Under the pieces are notes generated by a model. That model worked only from the letters and a program-made list of their open reading frames with translations. It did no database searches and was not told the DNA's origin. From assembly GCF_001949145.1 (NCBI RefSeq), contig NW_019091418.1:1089293-1153112 (forward strand): a DNA stretch of 63,820 bases, read 5' to 3'. Source of the stretch: Acanthaster planci. Its lineage: Eukaryota; Echinodermata; Asteroidea; Valvatida; Acanthasteridae. The position numbers and the translations under genes were made by a program. The stretch's first letter is position 1; every line of letters begins with the position of its first letter. Below are positions 41,106 through 54,970 of this stretch, piece after piece.

Positions 41106-43901
41106 AATACCAAAAATGCTGTTTGGCTAAGATTAATGGCTGATTGGGCGCCTTACCATTTTGTGATCAGATTTATGGAAGGGAACTAATGTACTAAAGT
41201 ACAACAACTGCAATGATTGCTGGTACCCGTACCATTCTGTACATGTATAGCCCAAGAATAAAACACCCACTGCTGTGACAGAAAATTGCTGGTTACACGT
41301 GCAAGCACAACATACACACCATAAAGGACAGACATACTGGAAATCAATCAGAAATAATATTACCATGAATATTCTTTGCTCATAAACAGTCACGGCAAGG
41401 ACACATGTGCAGTACATGTAAATTTATTCATAGTACAAACAATCGGTGCATGTACAGATATGTACAACGTACATGTACCTTTACCTGGTTCATTGCACAG
41501 ATGTTCAGATGAGTACCAGTATGTGGTTCACATGTATACTCTCTCTTATCTGGTTTAACTTTACAGCACTTCAGCATACCGGAAGTAGAAGTGCCATAGT
41601 GCACTCATGCCTATATGTACATGTATAGCTGTCGTGGGCAAAACACACATTTGTGTACATTCAGACGAAAGTCAAGTAAACTAAGCACCCATTGTGGACA
41701 TGATCAGCCTTCAAGGGCTAGTGAACATCTACAATATTTACCGAACACATTTGATAAGCATACTGTAGGTCTGAGTAGAATACCCTTAGGGTGGACAGTG
41801 ACATCCCCCATTAGACTGGGACCCTTATCACTTTATCAGAGACAAAATATTTGTCATCCTGCAAAAACCTTGTCAGATTACCCAGATAAGAGGAGTGATA
41901 TATCACTGGTGGGTGACAGACAGGAAGGAATAGATTAATGCACACCCTTAATCATATCTATAGATCTAGAGCTGTGAATCAGAATTCATCCATATGCGGG
42001 CAATGGCAAACAAAACATGGTTTTGTCTTTTGCTGCTTCTCCCAAAATACTATGTATAAAATATACATGTATGTGAAGCCACTGTGATACTTGCATACGG
42101 GTACATCAATTATCTGCTTAGCAACTTGTTATACAAACACAGCTTAGATATTTGCTATTAAAAAGGTCACTATCTCTTTGACCATCTTTTTTCCAAAGAG
42201 GTCAATGCCAAGAATCTTCATACACTACATGTTGGTGTACAAAAGTACATGTATAGCCATTTCACGAATGGCATACATGATGTACATGTACATGTACATA
42301 CAGTTTTGTGGGTATAGTAGACACAGTGCATGTACAGGTGTATCCTACGGTATTTTTTAGTTCCACTCACTTTGAGGAATAGACTTTGCAGATGACTACT
42401 CGTATGCATATACATGTACAGTACGTTGTAAATGACCACCACATGCACAGGGCCTTTTTGGTTTTTCACTAACATGTACAGATACATGAACATGTATCTT
42501 GAGGAAACAACAGAGATTCACCTTTCAGTTTGATGAAAAAATGACAGCAGATGTACACGTATGTAAATCTTTATCCGTGTCTATTTTCTGCGCATGCAAA
42601 TGCTGTATACTCACGGCGGCAGAAATAGAAATGCAGAGGAAGTTTCAAAACTACCGTTGTCCAAATTTCCAAGAAGCTGAAACAATACACTCTCCATCAA
42701 TTTCAACCACATCTCCGTGTAACTTATGTTAAACCCAAATGATGCAACAAAAATGATTTCCCTTACCTGTGTACATGAACAGATGACTACGTGCACAGCC
42801 GCACAGTACACATGTCGATGTGTACTACACTGTACGTTGTATACATGTACCAGTAGTGTCTGTCCACTAGTCCTCCATGTACACTGCACTCCAGAACCCG
42901 CACCAGTTTAATCCAGAAAATTTATGCAAATCATTCTGTTTACCTACTATTGCCTAGCCTCTGACACACCCCCACAACCAGCCAATCAAATTGCTGGCAG
43001 CTGCAAGCCTTTATTCAGCTGTTAACAGCAAACAAATTCTATTCATAAGGTGTCTATGGCCTGCCTTGCCAAGGAATACCAGTGCATGTATTGTAGAGTA
43101 TGGTACATCCGTTATCCATCTGTAGCAAAAAAAATATTACTCTTGTGGTATTGATGGGTACTGCGTGTACTATTACATTCATGCAAGAAAATGCTATGAG
43201 TACATGTAGTGCTGGAAGTCGAAAATTAGTCTGGAATTAGAAAATGCATGAATACATTTATAGGATATTGCCCGTTTGCCAGTAAAATGCTGCCTTAGTT
43301 AAACTGTACATGTACATTGTAAATGACCACTCATGACCCCCCCAAAAAACTGCCTACTTTCCTTGAGCATTTGGCACAGAGAAAATTTAACACTACTCAC
43401 AACAAAAAATGAAAAAGGCGTTTTTCTTCAAAGTGCTTAATGTACATGTACAGTACAATATTTCATCCCCTCAAGTTGAGAAATACCATGACAATAATGT
43501 TGACATAAAATGTACAATGTACTTTAAAACACAAGAATGAAAGGAAAAAGACGAAGCAATCAACTTGTGTAATTTTATGTTTCCGTAACACATCAAACCT
43601 TTTAGTTTATTCTTTACCTGTTGGAGGATTGACAACTGCTGTTATGGTAACCCAATTTCACACAGGGATAATAAAGCATGCCAAATTATGCGCAATGCTG
43701 CAAAATCAATAACCGGTAAGTTTACGCAATTAATTTGTAATTCCCAGCAGGGCTAATTAGTAGCATACATACTCTGTACACTGTACATGTGCATATGTAT
43801 TATACACATGTATGCTTTAAAGTTTCGGAGTGATCTAATTCAGAGGAAAAGAGCTGAAGTGCATTCCTTCCACAACGTTGCCATTTGGTTCTGTAAATGT
43901 A

Positions 43902-44393
43902 CAGTCGGGGCAAAAAGTTTACATACACCTGGTAGAACAACAACAGTTTTCCTCAAATTTCACAACTTCACTAATTCCTACCAACTTTTCTTTTCAGGAC
44001 AGACCGGTAATGTACATGGCGTATGTATCAAATAAAAACACCAAGAGACACATACATACATGTACTAGTACATGTATATATAATATACAACCCTACTACA
44101 TGTATGTAGTGCCACCTTCAGTATTTTTGGTCATATCTCATATTCGCAGTGGACCACTTTCTGAAGTATTTTTGAACGACAATAAGGGTGTAAATGTAAA
44201 TTTTCACAAAATGATTTTTGAGAAATATTGATATTTTGAACCATAAAAATGTCTCTGAGTATTTTTAATTCAAGGACATGTACACTCTATGAACATTGTA
44301 CAATTTGTCTGACCTCATAAAGAAAAAGTTGGCAAAATATTGAGGAAACTTGTTTTTCTACCAAGTATATGTATGTAAACTTTTGGCCCCAAA
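43902..44393. mobile_element. Tc1/mariner-like MITE
   Basis: The left end follows TA and reads cagtcggggcaaaaagttta then catacacctggtag. The right end, read inversely, gives ggggccaaaagtttacatac, then a similar tacttggtagaa block. Inverted similarity runs for roughly 90 bases on each side. The start CAGT, the TA flank and the AGTTTACATACA motif are typical of Tc1-type termini. There is no transposase. Confidence 0.7.
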
Positions 44394-45306
44394 GAACAGT
44401 GCAAACATGTTCTAATGAGTCAAATTTGGGCCACTGTCTTTTCTCTACACTGTAGTAGTTGTATGTAATATACATGTACTGTACATACATTGTACATGTA
44501 ATCCATTTATTTTTGCTGTAATTTTGTGACATGGACCCACTTGGGGGCTTTTACCGTACACACACTGAGTAACACAATCTGTTTTACAATGTACATGATG
44601 ACTATTTGTTAATTTGAGAAAAACCCCAGAAAAATGGTGAAAACATTCCCTTTTCACTAATCAAATCACAGCTGGCTTAATTTGTCATAAAATTCGTCTG
44701 GCAAAAAACCCATAGACTGTAGGCCATTCCATGATTGCGCATACATGTACTGTGCGCACACATGGTCATTGACTGCTTGGCACCCATTAATGGGTGCTGT
44801 ACATGTATAACCAATCATTCTTCCAATGATTATCTGTCTGGATGATAGCATGCCTGACGGCCTGTGTGCTATGCACCTGATATCCACACTAAAATATTGA
44901 GATCCCCTTCATTGAGTTGAGAACTAGTTGCGTTTACTCTGTTATTCCACATGCCTGTCTGTTTGGAAAAGAAGTTCACTTTACCAGTACAGGTCATGAA
45001 GCTCTTGAGCAGGTCCTGTGCTCTTGCACAAGTCTGTGGAATGAAACCACTCCTCAAAAAATATGAAGAATGTTGGCGAGCCAGGCTATCTACTGTTAAA
45101 TACATGTACATTGTATATACTGACACAGAAATTGTGATCATTGTGTAAGTAAAACGAGCAGTTTTTGTATTTTGTCTTTTAAACCACACCACATACATGT
45201 TCTGGTAGTAATGTAACCCATACTAAGCGGTAGTACAAGAAAAGTGTATGGTATATCCAACATACATACATGTACAGGAACAGGTACTATAGGCTCTCAT
45301 TTATAT

Positions 45307-45512
45307 TACATGTACATTGTATGACATGTACAAGTACATTGCATGACATGTACAAGTACATTGTATGACATGTACATGTACATTGTATGACATGTACATG
45401 TACATTGTATGACATGTACATGTACACTCTATGACATGTACATTGTATGACATGTACATGTACAGTGTACATTATATGACATGTACATTTGTACATGTAC
45501 ATGTATCCATAC
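45307..45512 (+). repeat. Minisatellite, about 22-base unit built on ACATGTACATGTACA
   Basis: Five consecutive near-perfect 22-base units (atgacatgtacatgtacatt plus gt, with single-base variants such as caagtacattgc) are followed by a 16-base and a 29-base variant unit. Each unit contains overlapping TACATGTA/TGTACA palindromes. Confidence 0.85.
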
Positions 45513-47365
45513 ATGTGTCATCCACGGATACTGTTCCAGAGTCCATTTACCCGGTACTGTAGTATTTGCTTAAAAAGCTGAATCCAGATTCCCGTTCATC
45601 CTGCTGATGCAGGACCCTATAGAGCCCTTAAAGGGGCATAATATGAAAACAAACGACAAATTATTTGAGTTCTTCATTAAATTTCTTTAAAAATGATACT
45701 TCAAGGCAACTTACAGCCTTTCAAATTGTACACTAACTTATGGCAAGTCTATTTCATGGTCTTTAAGACACTATAGTGCCACAAATTCAGCACTATCAGG
45801 GTCTGAAATATGAACATGGATGTAAAGTTTTGACCCCCCACTCTACAACTCCATGTCCTCACCATAAGCACTTGAGGAACAAACATCTCATCCATATTAT
45901 TACTTGATTATAATACATGTATCTTTAAGCATTTAAAGTAAACCGTCTGGGACAGGTCGGTTGGCTAAAAAAAGTCCTTGCCATCATAATTCAATCACGT
46001 ACGGAATGCACTGGCTAGCTTAGGAATAACTGGCATTTCAGAAGAAATTCTATTCAAGACAACACCACAGATTCTCAGAAGGCATCCTGCAATAGGAGCA
46101 TCTACATACGATAACAGAGGTAAGGAAATTGTCTTGTGCATACATACAAATTACAATGTTCGTTCGGCAGTACTTTAGGTGTAATGCACATAACCGTTAT
46201 CTAAAAACATACATGTACCAGGTACTTAGCAAGTAAAAGGCCCTTTTTAAAAATGCTGGTGGCACAGTACAAAGCACACATGTACATGTGTACACGTACG
46301 TACCCCGTACGTGAACACCGTATTTGTGTTAGGGTGTACAGAGAACAGTGAATTACAATGTACATGTGAATGCACCAATGATGCATGGGATGAGTGGAGC
46401 ACCAATGTATCTTTTATCACGCAGGATAAGAGGAATTACCTACATGAATAAGCCTGCATTTGCGCCACAGGCATCTGCTGTGTACAATGAAAACGGTTGA
46501 TACCCTGTTCCTTTCTCAACCATGTAATGTGCAGTGATTTGTTAAGTCCCGTTTGACAAGTCAGCCGCATGCACGGTACTCTGCATGCATCTCAATGGCA
46601 TTAATCTAATTATTTGTGTAGTCAAATTGCACTAATGGGTTGGTGTGATGGCGTACCAGCTGTCTGCATGAGGGAAAATTTCTAGTGTAGATTTGTTTTG
46701 AGTGTCGCAAAATGACTTCAGTAGAAAAAAAATTGATTAAAATTGGCAAATCAGTGTACCGGTACCTTACATGTACATGTATATGAGGTGGTAAGGCTAC
46801 ACATATCTTTAAATAGGGAGGGGCAGCACTGGTTTGATTAAAAAATGTGGGACACTTGCCTTCTTCTGATGGGAAGATTTTTGGCTACCCTGGAAAATAT
46901 ATATCTAATGAGGTCTTCTACAAACTTTGATCTGGTTCAATATTTATTTATTTTTTAATTATTTCCAGTTTGTTTTCAAAACAGGAAACTCGTGTGTCAT
47001 CTCTCACTGTGTTGCTGAGTACATATATTGTAAAAGCACCACTTCAAAGACAGGGAACTGTTGTATCGGTACTTATTGTCCATTTGGCTAAGACACATAT
47101 GCATGTTATATGCCACATCTCTCTGAGGCTCCACCGCATTTACAGTTTCAATGTAGAATTTCTACATTTTTATGGTTCCTTATAAAGTAATGAACCCAAA
47201 ACTTTCCAATTGTTGTGACAAGAATACACAATGCACGTACGTTTTGAGTAAACAGCACAAAATTTCAACTTGTAATCTACAACTTACTGTCAAGTTTAAA
47301 GAGCCAATGAAAGTTGCTTGCTCATGAAATATAAGAATTTAAATTGTTACATGTATACATGTACT

Positions 47366-47612
47366 GGGGCCAATTTCATAGAAATGCTTAAGCACAAAAT
47401 TTGCTTAAGCGCAAAAAACCTGTCTTAAAAACAAAGGTTACCAGCCCAAAATCTACGTGATTGTCATGCTACCAAAAGGCAGGTAAATACCATTCCAAAA
47501 CAATATACATGTACAACACATGGAGATTTGGCTGGTAACTTGATTTGTTAACCAAGGTTTTTTCACGCGTAAAGCAAATTTTATGCTTAAGCAGCTCTAT
47601 GAAATTGACTCC
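47366..47612. repeat. Fold-back MITE with ATTTCATAGA..GCTTAAGC termini
   Basis: The left end ggggccaatttcatagaaat then gcttaagcacaaaatttgc pairs with the right end gcaaattttatgcttaagca then gctctatgaaattgactcc. The inverted repeats are about 45 bases. It has a Tc-rich or unique interior and no coding potential. Confidence 0.75.
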
Positions 47613-50600
47613 TGCTGATAGCAATATTCTGCATCAATTGAGTTCACATTTGACATAAGGTCTAGTCATACCAATGGTGAATACCCAGTTGGCCCTAGTA
47701 CAAATTATGCAAAGAGCTTACACCATAGAGCTACACCTATGGTTACACTACACTAACTGGCATAGGTATGCATTCTTTGCATACAAATCCCATCTCCATA
47801 GTGAGTGGGTCTACTTTACATGGATCGTCTGCTGTCATTATGTAGGCTTTGGATGGCATTTTGTTGGATGGTTGAGCTTCATGTCTTCCACTGTTCCATC
47901 AACTTCCGTCATGCCTAGAATGTTTTGAAATACAGTACTTCACATCCACACACATACATGTACATACATGTACACCCTCCTACTGTTTCTGTAGTTTACT
48001 ACCCGAGTCAGGTTTCTAGATTACTATTCTTTTGAATCATAAATGGACATCTGCCTTACGTCTACTGTGATTTAATACATAGAGTACATGAAACCCTCAT
48101 CAGTATGGCATGCATGTATATATTTACAACCCTCCTATTGTTTGTAGGGGCACAGTAGGGGAGATGGGGTTAATTAGAACAGGGGTAAGTTGAAACATTG
48201 AGATTTTCTTTCCCAGAAAAAAATACCCGGTACTGCTGTTCACAAGTGTACATGTACTTAACAACAGCCGACCACCATGTTGCCTGTGGTACTGGTGCCT
48301 CAATAGTTTATGAGTGGGAAAAGAAAACTGTTGAGCATTCAACAATGTGTAGTTTGAACTACGGGTATCTCAGTGACTAGTTTCTTAGCGTTACCATCCA
48401 GGCTCTGATGCTGAGCTACAAATCAGAATTTAAAAGCTGCGTTATTGTAGTGCCCGTTTTGTATATTTATCTAGTAAAATTTCATGTCACAATGGCCACT
48501 GGGACCAATTCAATGGGGGACGACACGCGGAGCATGGTGTTCTCACAGTCCTCAATATAATGACTACATGAATAATGCGTGCTTACAATGTACATGTATG
48601 CTAATGTAGTCAATGAAGGAAGTGACCTTTAGAGCATTTTTGTGTGCAACAGAGTTAGCTGCAGGCCTACATACAGTACAGTACAGGTACCAGTACACTG
48701 TACATCTGTTGTAACTGACTTGTACCCTAACCCCACATAATACTAAATTTAAATTACTACTTAGTAGTAAAATGTAGCATACAATGCTGTCACTTGTACC
48801 TGTGTGAGCACAAGACCTTATTGTTCTCTGAATAGATAAGACAATGTACCATGCATTGCGTGGCACTATAAACACATGACTGTATTGTTCTCTGACTGAG
48901 TAACAATGGAAGCGCCCTCACTAGAAAGTAAGTTATAGGGCTACATGTACATGTAGGTCCTTCAGGCTCAGACTACTACGTGGTATTTTGAAGTACAGTA
49001 CTGAGTCCTATAAGCCAAATGATTTGCTTGGAGGTTAGGCTGAAATTATTTAGAGCTTGTTTCCTGTGGAGAAGCGAAACAAAGTCAATATACTGAAAGA
49101 CTTTAAAAGGTTTAAAAATGTGTTTTCTGTAAGAATTTATTTTGTTTGTGAAGCACAGACCTATAGCAAACCCAAAAACCAAGGAAAAAAAATACCAAAA
49201 AGTTTGCCTCAAAAATATAACATACATGTAGGTTTTCTCGGCCAATTTCGGAAAATGCGCAATCTAATTTGTAAAATAAGAATTCAGTTTTGGCAGAGAT
49301 TTTGAAAACGACTTTGGTTTCATTTTTGCAATAGCAAGCATTCAACTTCGTTTGGCATCCTTAAAACAATGTGCATTAACGAGGTTACAAATACGTGACT
49401 GGGATTTCTGATTGACATTTTACTTGCCAATTACAACAACATGTGAATTGTTATTTGCTAAAAATCTGTCTTTTACTGTGACCCTAAGTGAGTTTTCATT
49501 TTCATTTGATGTAATTTGAAATCTCAAGAACAATTCGATTAGAATATACCGGTAAATGTACAAGGCTACACAATTCATGACACCCCTTTGTACATGTATG
49601 TCATGTTACTCATGCATGTTTATAGTATGTTTGTTATCAAACTGTAAACAAATCAAGGTTTCTCACTTTCTGTAATTGAAATGTTGCATAAGAAGGAAGG
49701 TTCCCTCAGCGTAGGCATTAAGAGGTTTCTTACAGTAGTTGGTACGCTTCCAAAGTCAACATGAATGGTTTATTCAATCCTGAATATTCAAACATTTAAC
49801 CAATTAACTTAACACTTCAAAGAGTGTCACTTCTGCACACAAATGAAGTCAAATTCTTGACCAGGCATACAGTTGTACGTAAAATAATTAACACTTTGCG
49901 CACAATCACCTGCACATTTTCTGAAATACTGTAGATTTAGATGAATTTAGATGAATGCAGGATCGCCAGGGCATATTCGATTTCCAGCAAAAATGAATGC
50001 CAATATACTAAACCAGTGCATTATCAAGAAATTGAACACTGACTTTATATGACTGAATGCACCCCCATCGAAATAGAATTGGTATTTGTTAAATACAAAC
50101 AGGGATTTGAATATTTGTTCTATTTTGCTTGAAAATGAATGCTGCTATTACTAATTCAAGAAAACATTTTCTGAAATTGGCTGGGAAAACCTATATTAAG
50201 CCTAGCTGACAATAATATTAATTTCCACTTAGCAGCATTGACTTTAACTCACTGATTTAAGAAGGGTGTGACTTTCTTGTTCTACATTTGTGTAGTCATT
50301 TTGGAAAACAGTGCAAATTTCATATAGTGACTTCAAAAAATAAAAAAATGGTGAATTGTTTAAAAAGAAAAGCATGATCAGTAATCATTACTCCTTATCA
50401 AACAAATACAGCTTTTGAAACATTTATTAAACAAATACATGTACGATATTAATAAACTTTCTACACATTTCACTTAATTTGTGGTTTACATGTTGGGCAC
50501 ATGACCTTCATGTATATATACACTTAGGTCTTAGAAAAATTGACTACTTGAACACAAGATACATGTACGTGTACAATATATGTACTTATTGATTTTACAA

Positions 50601-51762
50601 ATACTTTCTACCTTGCAAATAACCATATTACATGTATGCTCCGACTTTAACCTCATACTGTACCTTGTTTCACTTTACCCCACAGTTGGGAAAGTTGAAA
50701 AACATGAAATGGCCATGTTCAACTTGAATTATTTAAGTAGTTGACCATTAACAAGTCTAAGTCATTTATAGGCTACATTTGTAACATAAATTTATACTGT
50801 GCAATACTTTTTTCTGGAATAAAATCTGCTTATACTATATTGTGCAAATTGTTCCAATTTAACCCCATCTCCACTACAGTCACAGTTCAACACATTTTTC
50901 TACACATGTACAGTACACTGATATACAAGTAGATGCCATTGGGCCAATCAGTGTGTGGCTTTCATTTGCAGTCGACAGGAAAACAAGCAAAGCATGCATT
51001 GTGACTGGTCAGGCTGTCACACAGCTGACAATCATGAGTACATGCTGTCCATCTTTGTGAATTTCTATTTTAAATCTTTATTTTATTCTTTGAAAACGGA
51101 TTAGTTTTGATTTATTTGTAGGCCTAGTTCTGAAAAAAGTTCTTAATGTTTCAATGTTTTTTAATGTTTCACTCCATTCGCCTTGAACAGTCGGGCGAGT
51201 TGTCTCAACGGTCGAGTTGTCCTGAGTTGAGTTGGCAAATGTTCGAGTTGTCCAACACCCACGTGGGTAAGCACAGGCACGGACTTGGCAATTTGGGGTC
51301 AAGCAGTGTCCAGGGGTTTCAAAGTAAGCCAGCAACCGGCAAATTTGACTGGCTACTTGAACCTTTGCACCGGCTATTTTTTCAGTCATAAAAAAAGGCT
51401 TTCCCTGAGCTATCAATATGGAAAAAAAATGTTTTTTAGTAAAATATTGTTTTGTTTGTTCACAAAAACCCTAGTCCATAGATTGTAATTCTATTGGGCC
51501 TGTGTAGCATACATGCAGCTTTGTGAAGTACATGTACATGTACAAAAGGCCCACACAGCTCCTGACTGGACCACAAATAACGTACAAATTCTACATTACG
51601 CGGCCCAATTCAACTCCAAGTGCAAGTTGATGGCACATGTTTAATGGTCATACCATGCTTGTACTCGTTCGTACATGTACATCAACATACATGTTATCTA
51701 CGTTGAAGAAAACTGTATGTCTAGTGGCCCTGAAAATTAAAGGCCAAGAAAAAAAACAGCTC

Positions 51763-51800
51763 TGCTTCTGATTACTGGCACACGCCAGTAATCAGAAGCA
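51763..51800. repeat. Perfect 17-base-pair hairpin with 4-base loop
   Basis: tgcttctgattactggc, loop acac, then gccagtaatcagaagca. No larger precursor-like stem continues outward, so it is more likely a collapsed inverted repeat than a microRNA precursor. Confidence 0.7.
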
Positions 51801-52446
51801 TTAATATAATTAATATGTCAATGGCTCCACACCGCGGGAACCAGTAGCATTGCTTCAATGCATTGAGTGTTATTGCCTATGTGTTTTCACCACCGCAATA
51901 GCGAAATGCAGAGGGAACTTGTGAAAATAATGTAAGTTTCTTTTCCAAAGAAAGTCACATGCAAACTTGCTATTTTTTCCATAATAATAGGCTTTCAAGG
52001 TATATGAAAATAATACATTTGTGGATTCTGCACATCAGTGACAAGACAGGCTTGTGTGGTTGGGTTCCCACGTACATGTACCATGCATGTACATGTACTA
52101 GTAGGTTTAAATTTGGATGTGGTTTGCGACTTTCTTTAACAAGTTGTTCTCCCAATTTATTGACTTACGGTATATTGGGCCCATTCCATGACACGTTACA
52201 AGAGCATCACAATAAAACCCACTTGCAACATTTTAAAATAAAACTTAAATATACGAGTATAAACAATAACAATATGGCACTGCCCATAGTTTTCAGTGTT
52301 GAATGAAAATTTTAAATTGAAAACATTTTCTATTAAAATAGACTGGTTACTGGTGGTGGTGTACAATGAAACCCCAAAAACCCTGCTCCAAATACCGGTA
52401 GTTTTTACATCGTTACCTGGTTACACAAGATGAGACTTATTTGTTG

Positions 52447-53319
52447 NNNNNNNNNNNNNNNNNNNNNNNNNNNNNNNNNNNNNNNNNNNNNNNNNNNNNN
52501 NNNNNNNNNNNNNNNNNNNNNNNNNNNNNNNNNNNNNNNNNNNNNNNNNNNNNNNNNNNNNNNNNNNNNNNNNNNNNNNNNNNNNNNNNNNNNNNNNNNN
52601 NNNNNNNNNNNNNNNNNNNNNNNNNNNNNNNNNNNNNNNNNNNNNNNNNNNNNNNNNNNNNNNNNNNNNNNNNNNNNNNNNNNNNNNNNNNNNNNNNNNN
52701 NNNNNNNNNNNNNNNNNNNNNNNNNNNNNNNNNNNNNNNNNNNNNNNNNNNNNNNNNNNNNNNNNNNNNNNNNNNNNNNNNNNNNNNNNNNNNNNNNNNN
52801 NNNNNNNNNNNNNNNNNNNNNNNNNNNNNNNNNNNNNNNNNNNNNNNNNNNNNNNNNNNNNNNNNNNNNNNNNNNNNNNNNNNNNNNNNNNNNNNNNNNN
52901 NNNNNNNNNNNNNNNNNNNNNNNNNNNNNNNNNNNNNNNNNNNNNNNNNNNNNNNNNNNNNNNNNNNNNNNNNNNNNNNNNNNNNNNNNNNNNNNNNNNN
53001 NNNNNNNNNNNNNNNNNNNNNNNNNNNNNNNNNNNNNNNNNNNNNNNNNNNNNNNNNNNNNNNNNNNNNNNNNNNNNNNNNNNNNNNNNNNNNNNNNNNN
53101 NNNNNNNNNNNNNNNNNNNNNNNNNNNNNNNNNNNNNNNNNNNNNNNNNNNNNNNNNNNNNNNNNNNNNNNNNNNNNNNNNNNNNNNNNNNNNNNNNNNN
53201 NNNNNNNNNNNNNNNNNNNNNNNNNNNNNNNNNNNNNNNNNNNNNNNNNNNNNNNNNNNNNNNNNNNNNNNNNNNNNNNNNNNNNNNNNNNNNNNNNNNN
53301 NNNNNNNNNNNNNNNNNNN
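52447..53319. other. Assembly gap (873 N) flanked by a direct duplication
   Basis: All bases are N. The sequence before the gap (52375-52446) and after it (53320-53391) is nearly the same: both carry ccctgctccaaataccggta, then gtttttacatcgttacctgg and ttacacaaga, followed by acttatttgtt. Confidence 0.95.
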
Positions 53320-54510
53320 AAAAAGCCCTGCTCCAAATACCGGTAGTTTTTACATCGTTACCTGGTTACACAAGATCAAACTTATTTGTTTAATTTCATG
53401 TACTTTCACTGAGTTCCTAATTACTGGAGTAACTCTATTACTACCGCATCAGAAATTTTGAATTTTGCATTGCCAGTGAGTTTCCAGTCAGATATTCATC
53501 TAGGTAATCAATAACTTATGGCCTGAGGATTAGTTCTATTAAAACAGAGTGAAAAACTTTATAAGTATTTGTAACTTTTAATTTATAATGTTTGATAAAA
53601 GATGTAATTTTTAAGAAATTCTTAAATTTGCCTTCATGGTGTCTGTCATGACCTACCGTTTATCTCTTTAACAGTTATTTCTAACACTGCCCTGCCCTTG
53701 GATATCCGTTGCTAGGTTCCAATATGTCAATTCCAAAATGCCAATGGTGTCTAAAGACACATTTTAACCCTGAAAGCGTCCATTTTTTTTTCAGAGTCAA
53801 AATAAGGACTTCTGCACTGAAAAACATTTTGCGTGCGTAAAAACACCCCCCAATTTCCATTACAACAGACTTATATAATTGATACAAATCAATCATACTT
53901 TTACCCTCCAGGGCAATTAATAGTGAATAATTACATGTACATCGGCATTAATGTCTCAATTTGTTTTTTGCTTTAGTTATACAGTTATATAAAGAATTTT
54001 GCAAGGGATATTTGGAATTTCTAACATTAAGTTTGAATGACATACAAGTACATGTAGTTCAGGTCTCATGAGATGGTTACAACTTTTGGGGAACTAGAAC
54101 TCAGATAGCAGAAATTTTAATAATTGTTTCAGACATCTACAAAAGAAGGAGTCAATCAAGAAAATGAAATTTGTGATACCCGCATATTTACATGTATTAT
54201 TCCTTTTGCAGACACCAATTTAAGTAATAAGATGAATGACAAAAGTTGTTGCTACATTTAGGATTGGGGTAAAGGAGTTCTGGTGAAACAAATGTAGTCA
54301 TTCCTTGCGGGATCATAATAAGTGTAAGGTGTAGCAATACAATTGTTTCCATCTCGTTCTCTCAGCATTTGGCATCTTTAAGGAGGAGATTGGAAAAAAT
54401 GGACTCAACTTCAGGTAAAACGGAACATTACCAAAAAATGAGGTTATTTTTGTTTCCTCTGAAAAACTGAATCATTCTGTTTATCTTTATTTATAAACAA
54501 AGTGCTTTAA

Positions 54511-54561
54511 CCCTAACACTCCTCAGTCCTCCAACAGGTGAACGATTGAGGAGGGTTAGGG
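54511..54561 (+). mobile_element. 51-base piggyBac-like micro-MITE, copy 1
   Basis: Exact TTAA on both sides (54507-54510 and 54562-54565). The termini are ccctaacactcctca and, inverted, tgaggagggttaggg. The core is gtcctccaacaggtgaacgat. Its partner lies at 59731-59781. Confidence 0.85.
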
Positions 54562-54970
54562 TTAAAGGCTATCATAGAAACCACGATAATAAAGACTCCA
54601 CCTCCACTTGCAAACGGTGTGCACATCTGTGCTATCGTAGAGGAAACTAAATTGAACCACAAACAAATTTTTATGAATCAAGTTAAAATGTAAGAGTTAA
54701 ACAACAAGAATGACATGATAATTCAGGACGGTGAGCGAGCAATATTTAGATAGGAAAATGTGGTAACTACCACGATAACAGAGTAACCCATCCTACTGGG
54801 TAGTAACGGTACCTACTGAAGGGTCTATACTAAGTAAGACTGCTTTTCAATAGTAGGGCCTACTGCCTGGTACTCTGAAACATTTTGAAACCACTACACA
54901 CTATCTACTGGATTTAACATACTAAGTAATTAGTGAAAGGAATTCAAGATGAAACCGCTCAGAATAATCC

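Larger units (their letters stand above)
37274..54960. other. Long non-coding stretch upstream of pyruvate carboxylase
   Basis: No exon with recognisable protein similarity was found in about 17.7 kb. It probably contains the large 5' intron of pyruvate carboxylase (the first coding exon has an acceptor upstream) and/or intergenic DNA. It is AT-rich and unusually dense in TACATGTA words from about 37.5 to 48.7 kb. Listed elements: 40844-41105, 43902-44393, 45307-45512, 47366-47612, 51763-51800 and the gap 52447-53319. Confidence 0.5.

Noticed and set aside
45307-45512. CRISPR-like array
   Set aside because: Contiguous short tandem units without unique spacers, in an animal genome.
47970-48190. 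Further copies of the TTAA/CCCTCCTATG element (ccctcctactg, ccctcctattg)
   Set aside because: Only about 15 bases of similarity at one end and no TTAA flank or partner terminus.
52430-53461. Long open frames of about 300 codons across the N block
   Set aside because: Artefact of undetermined bases; no real codons.
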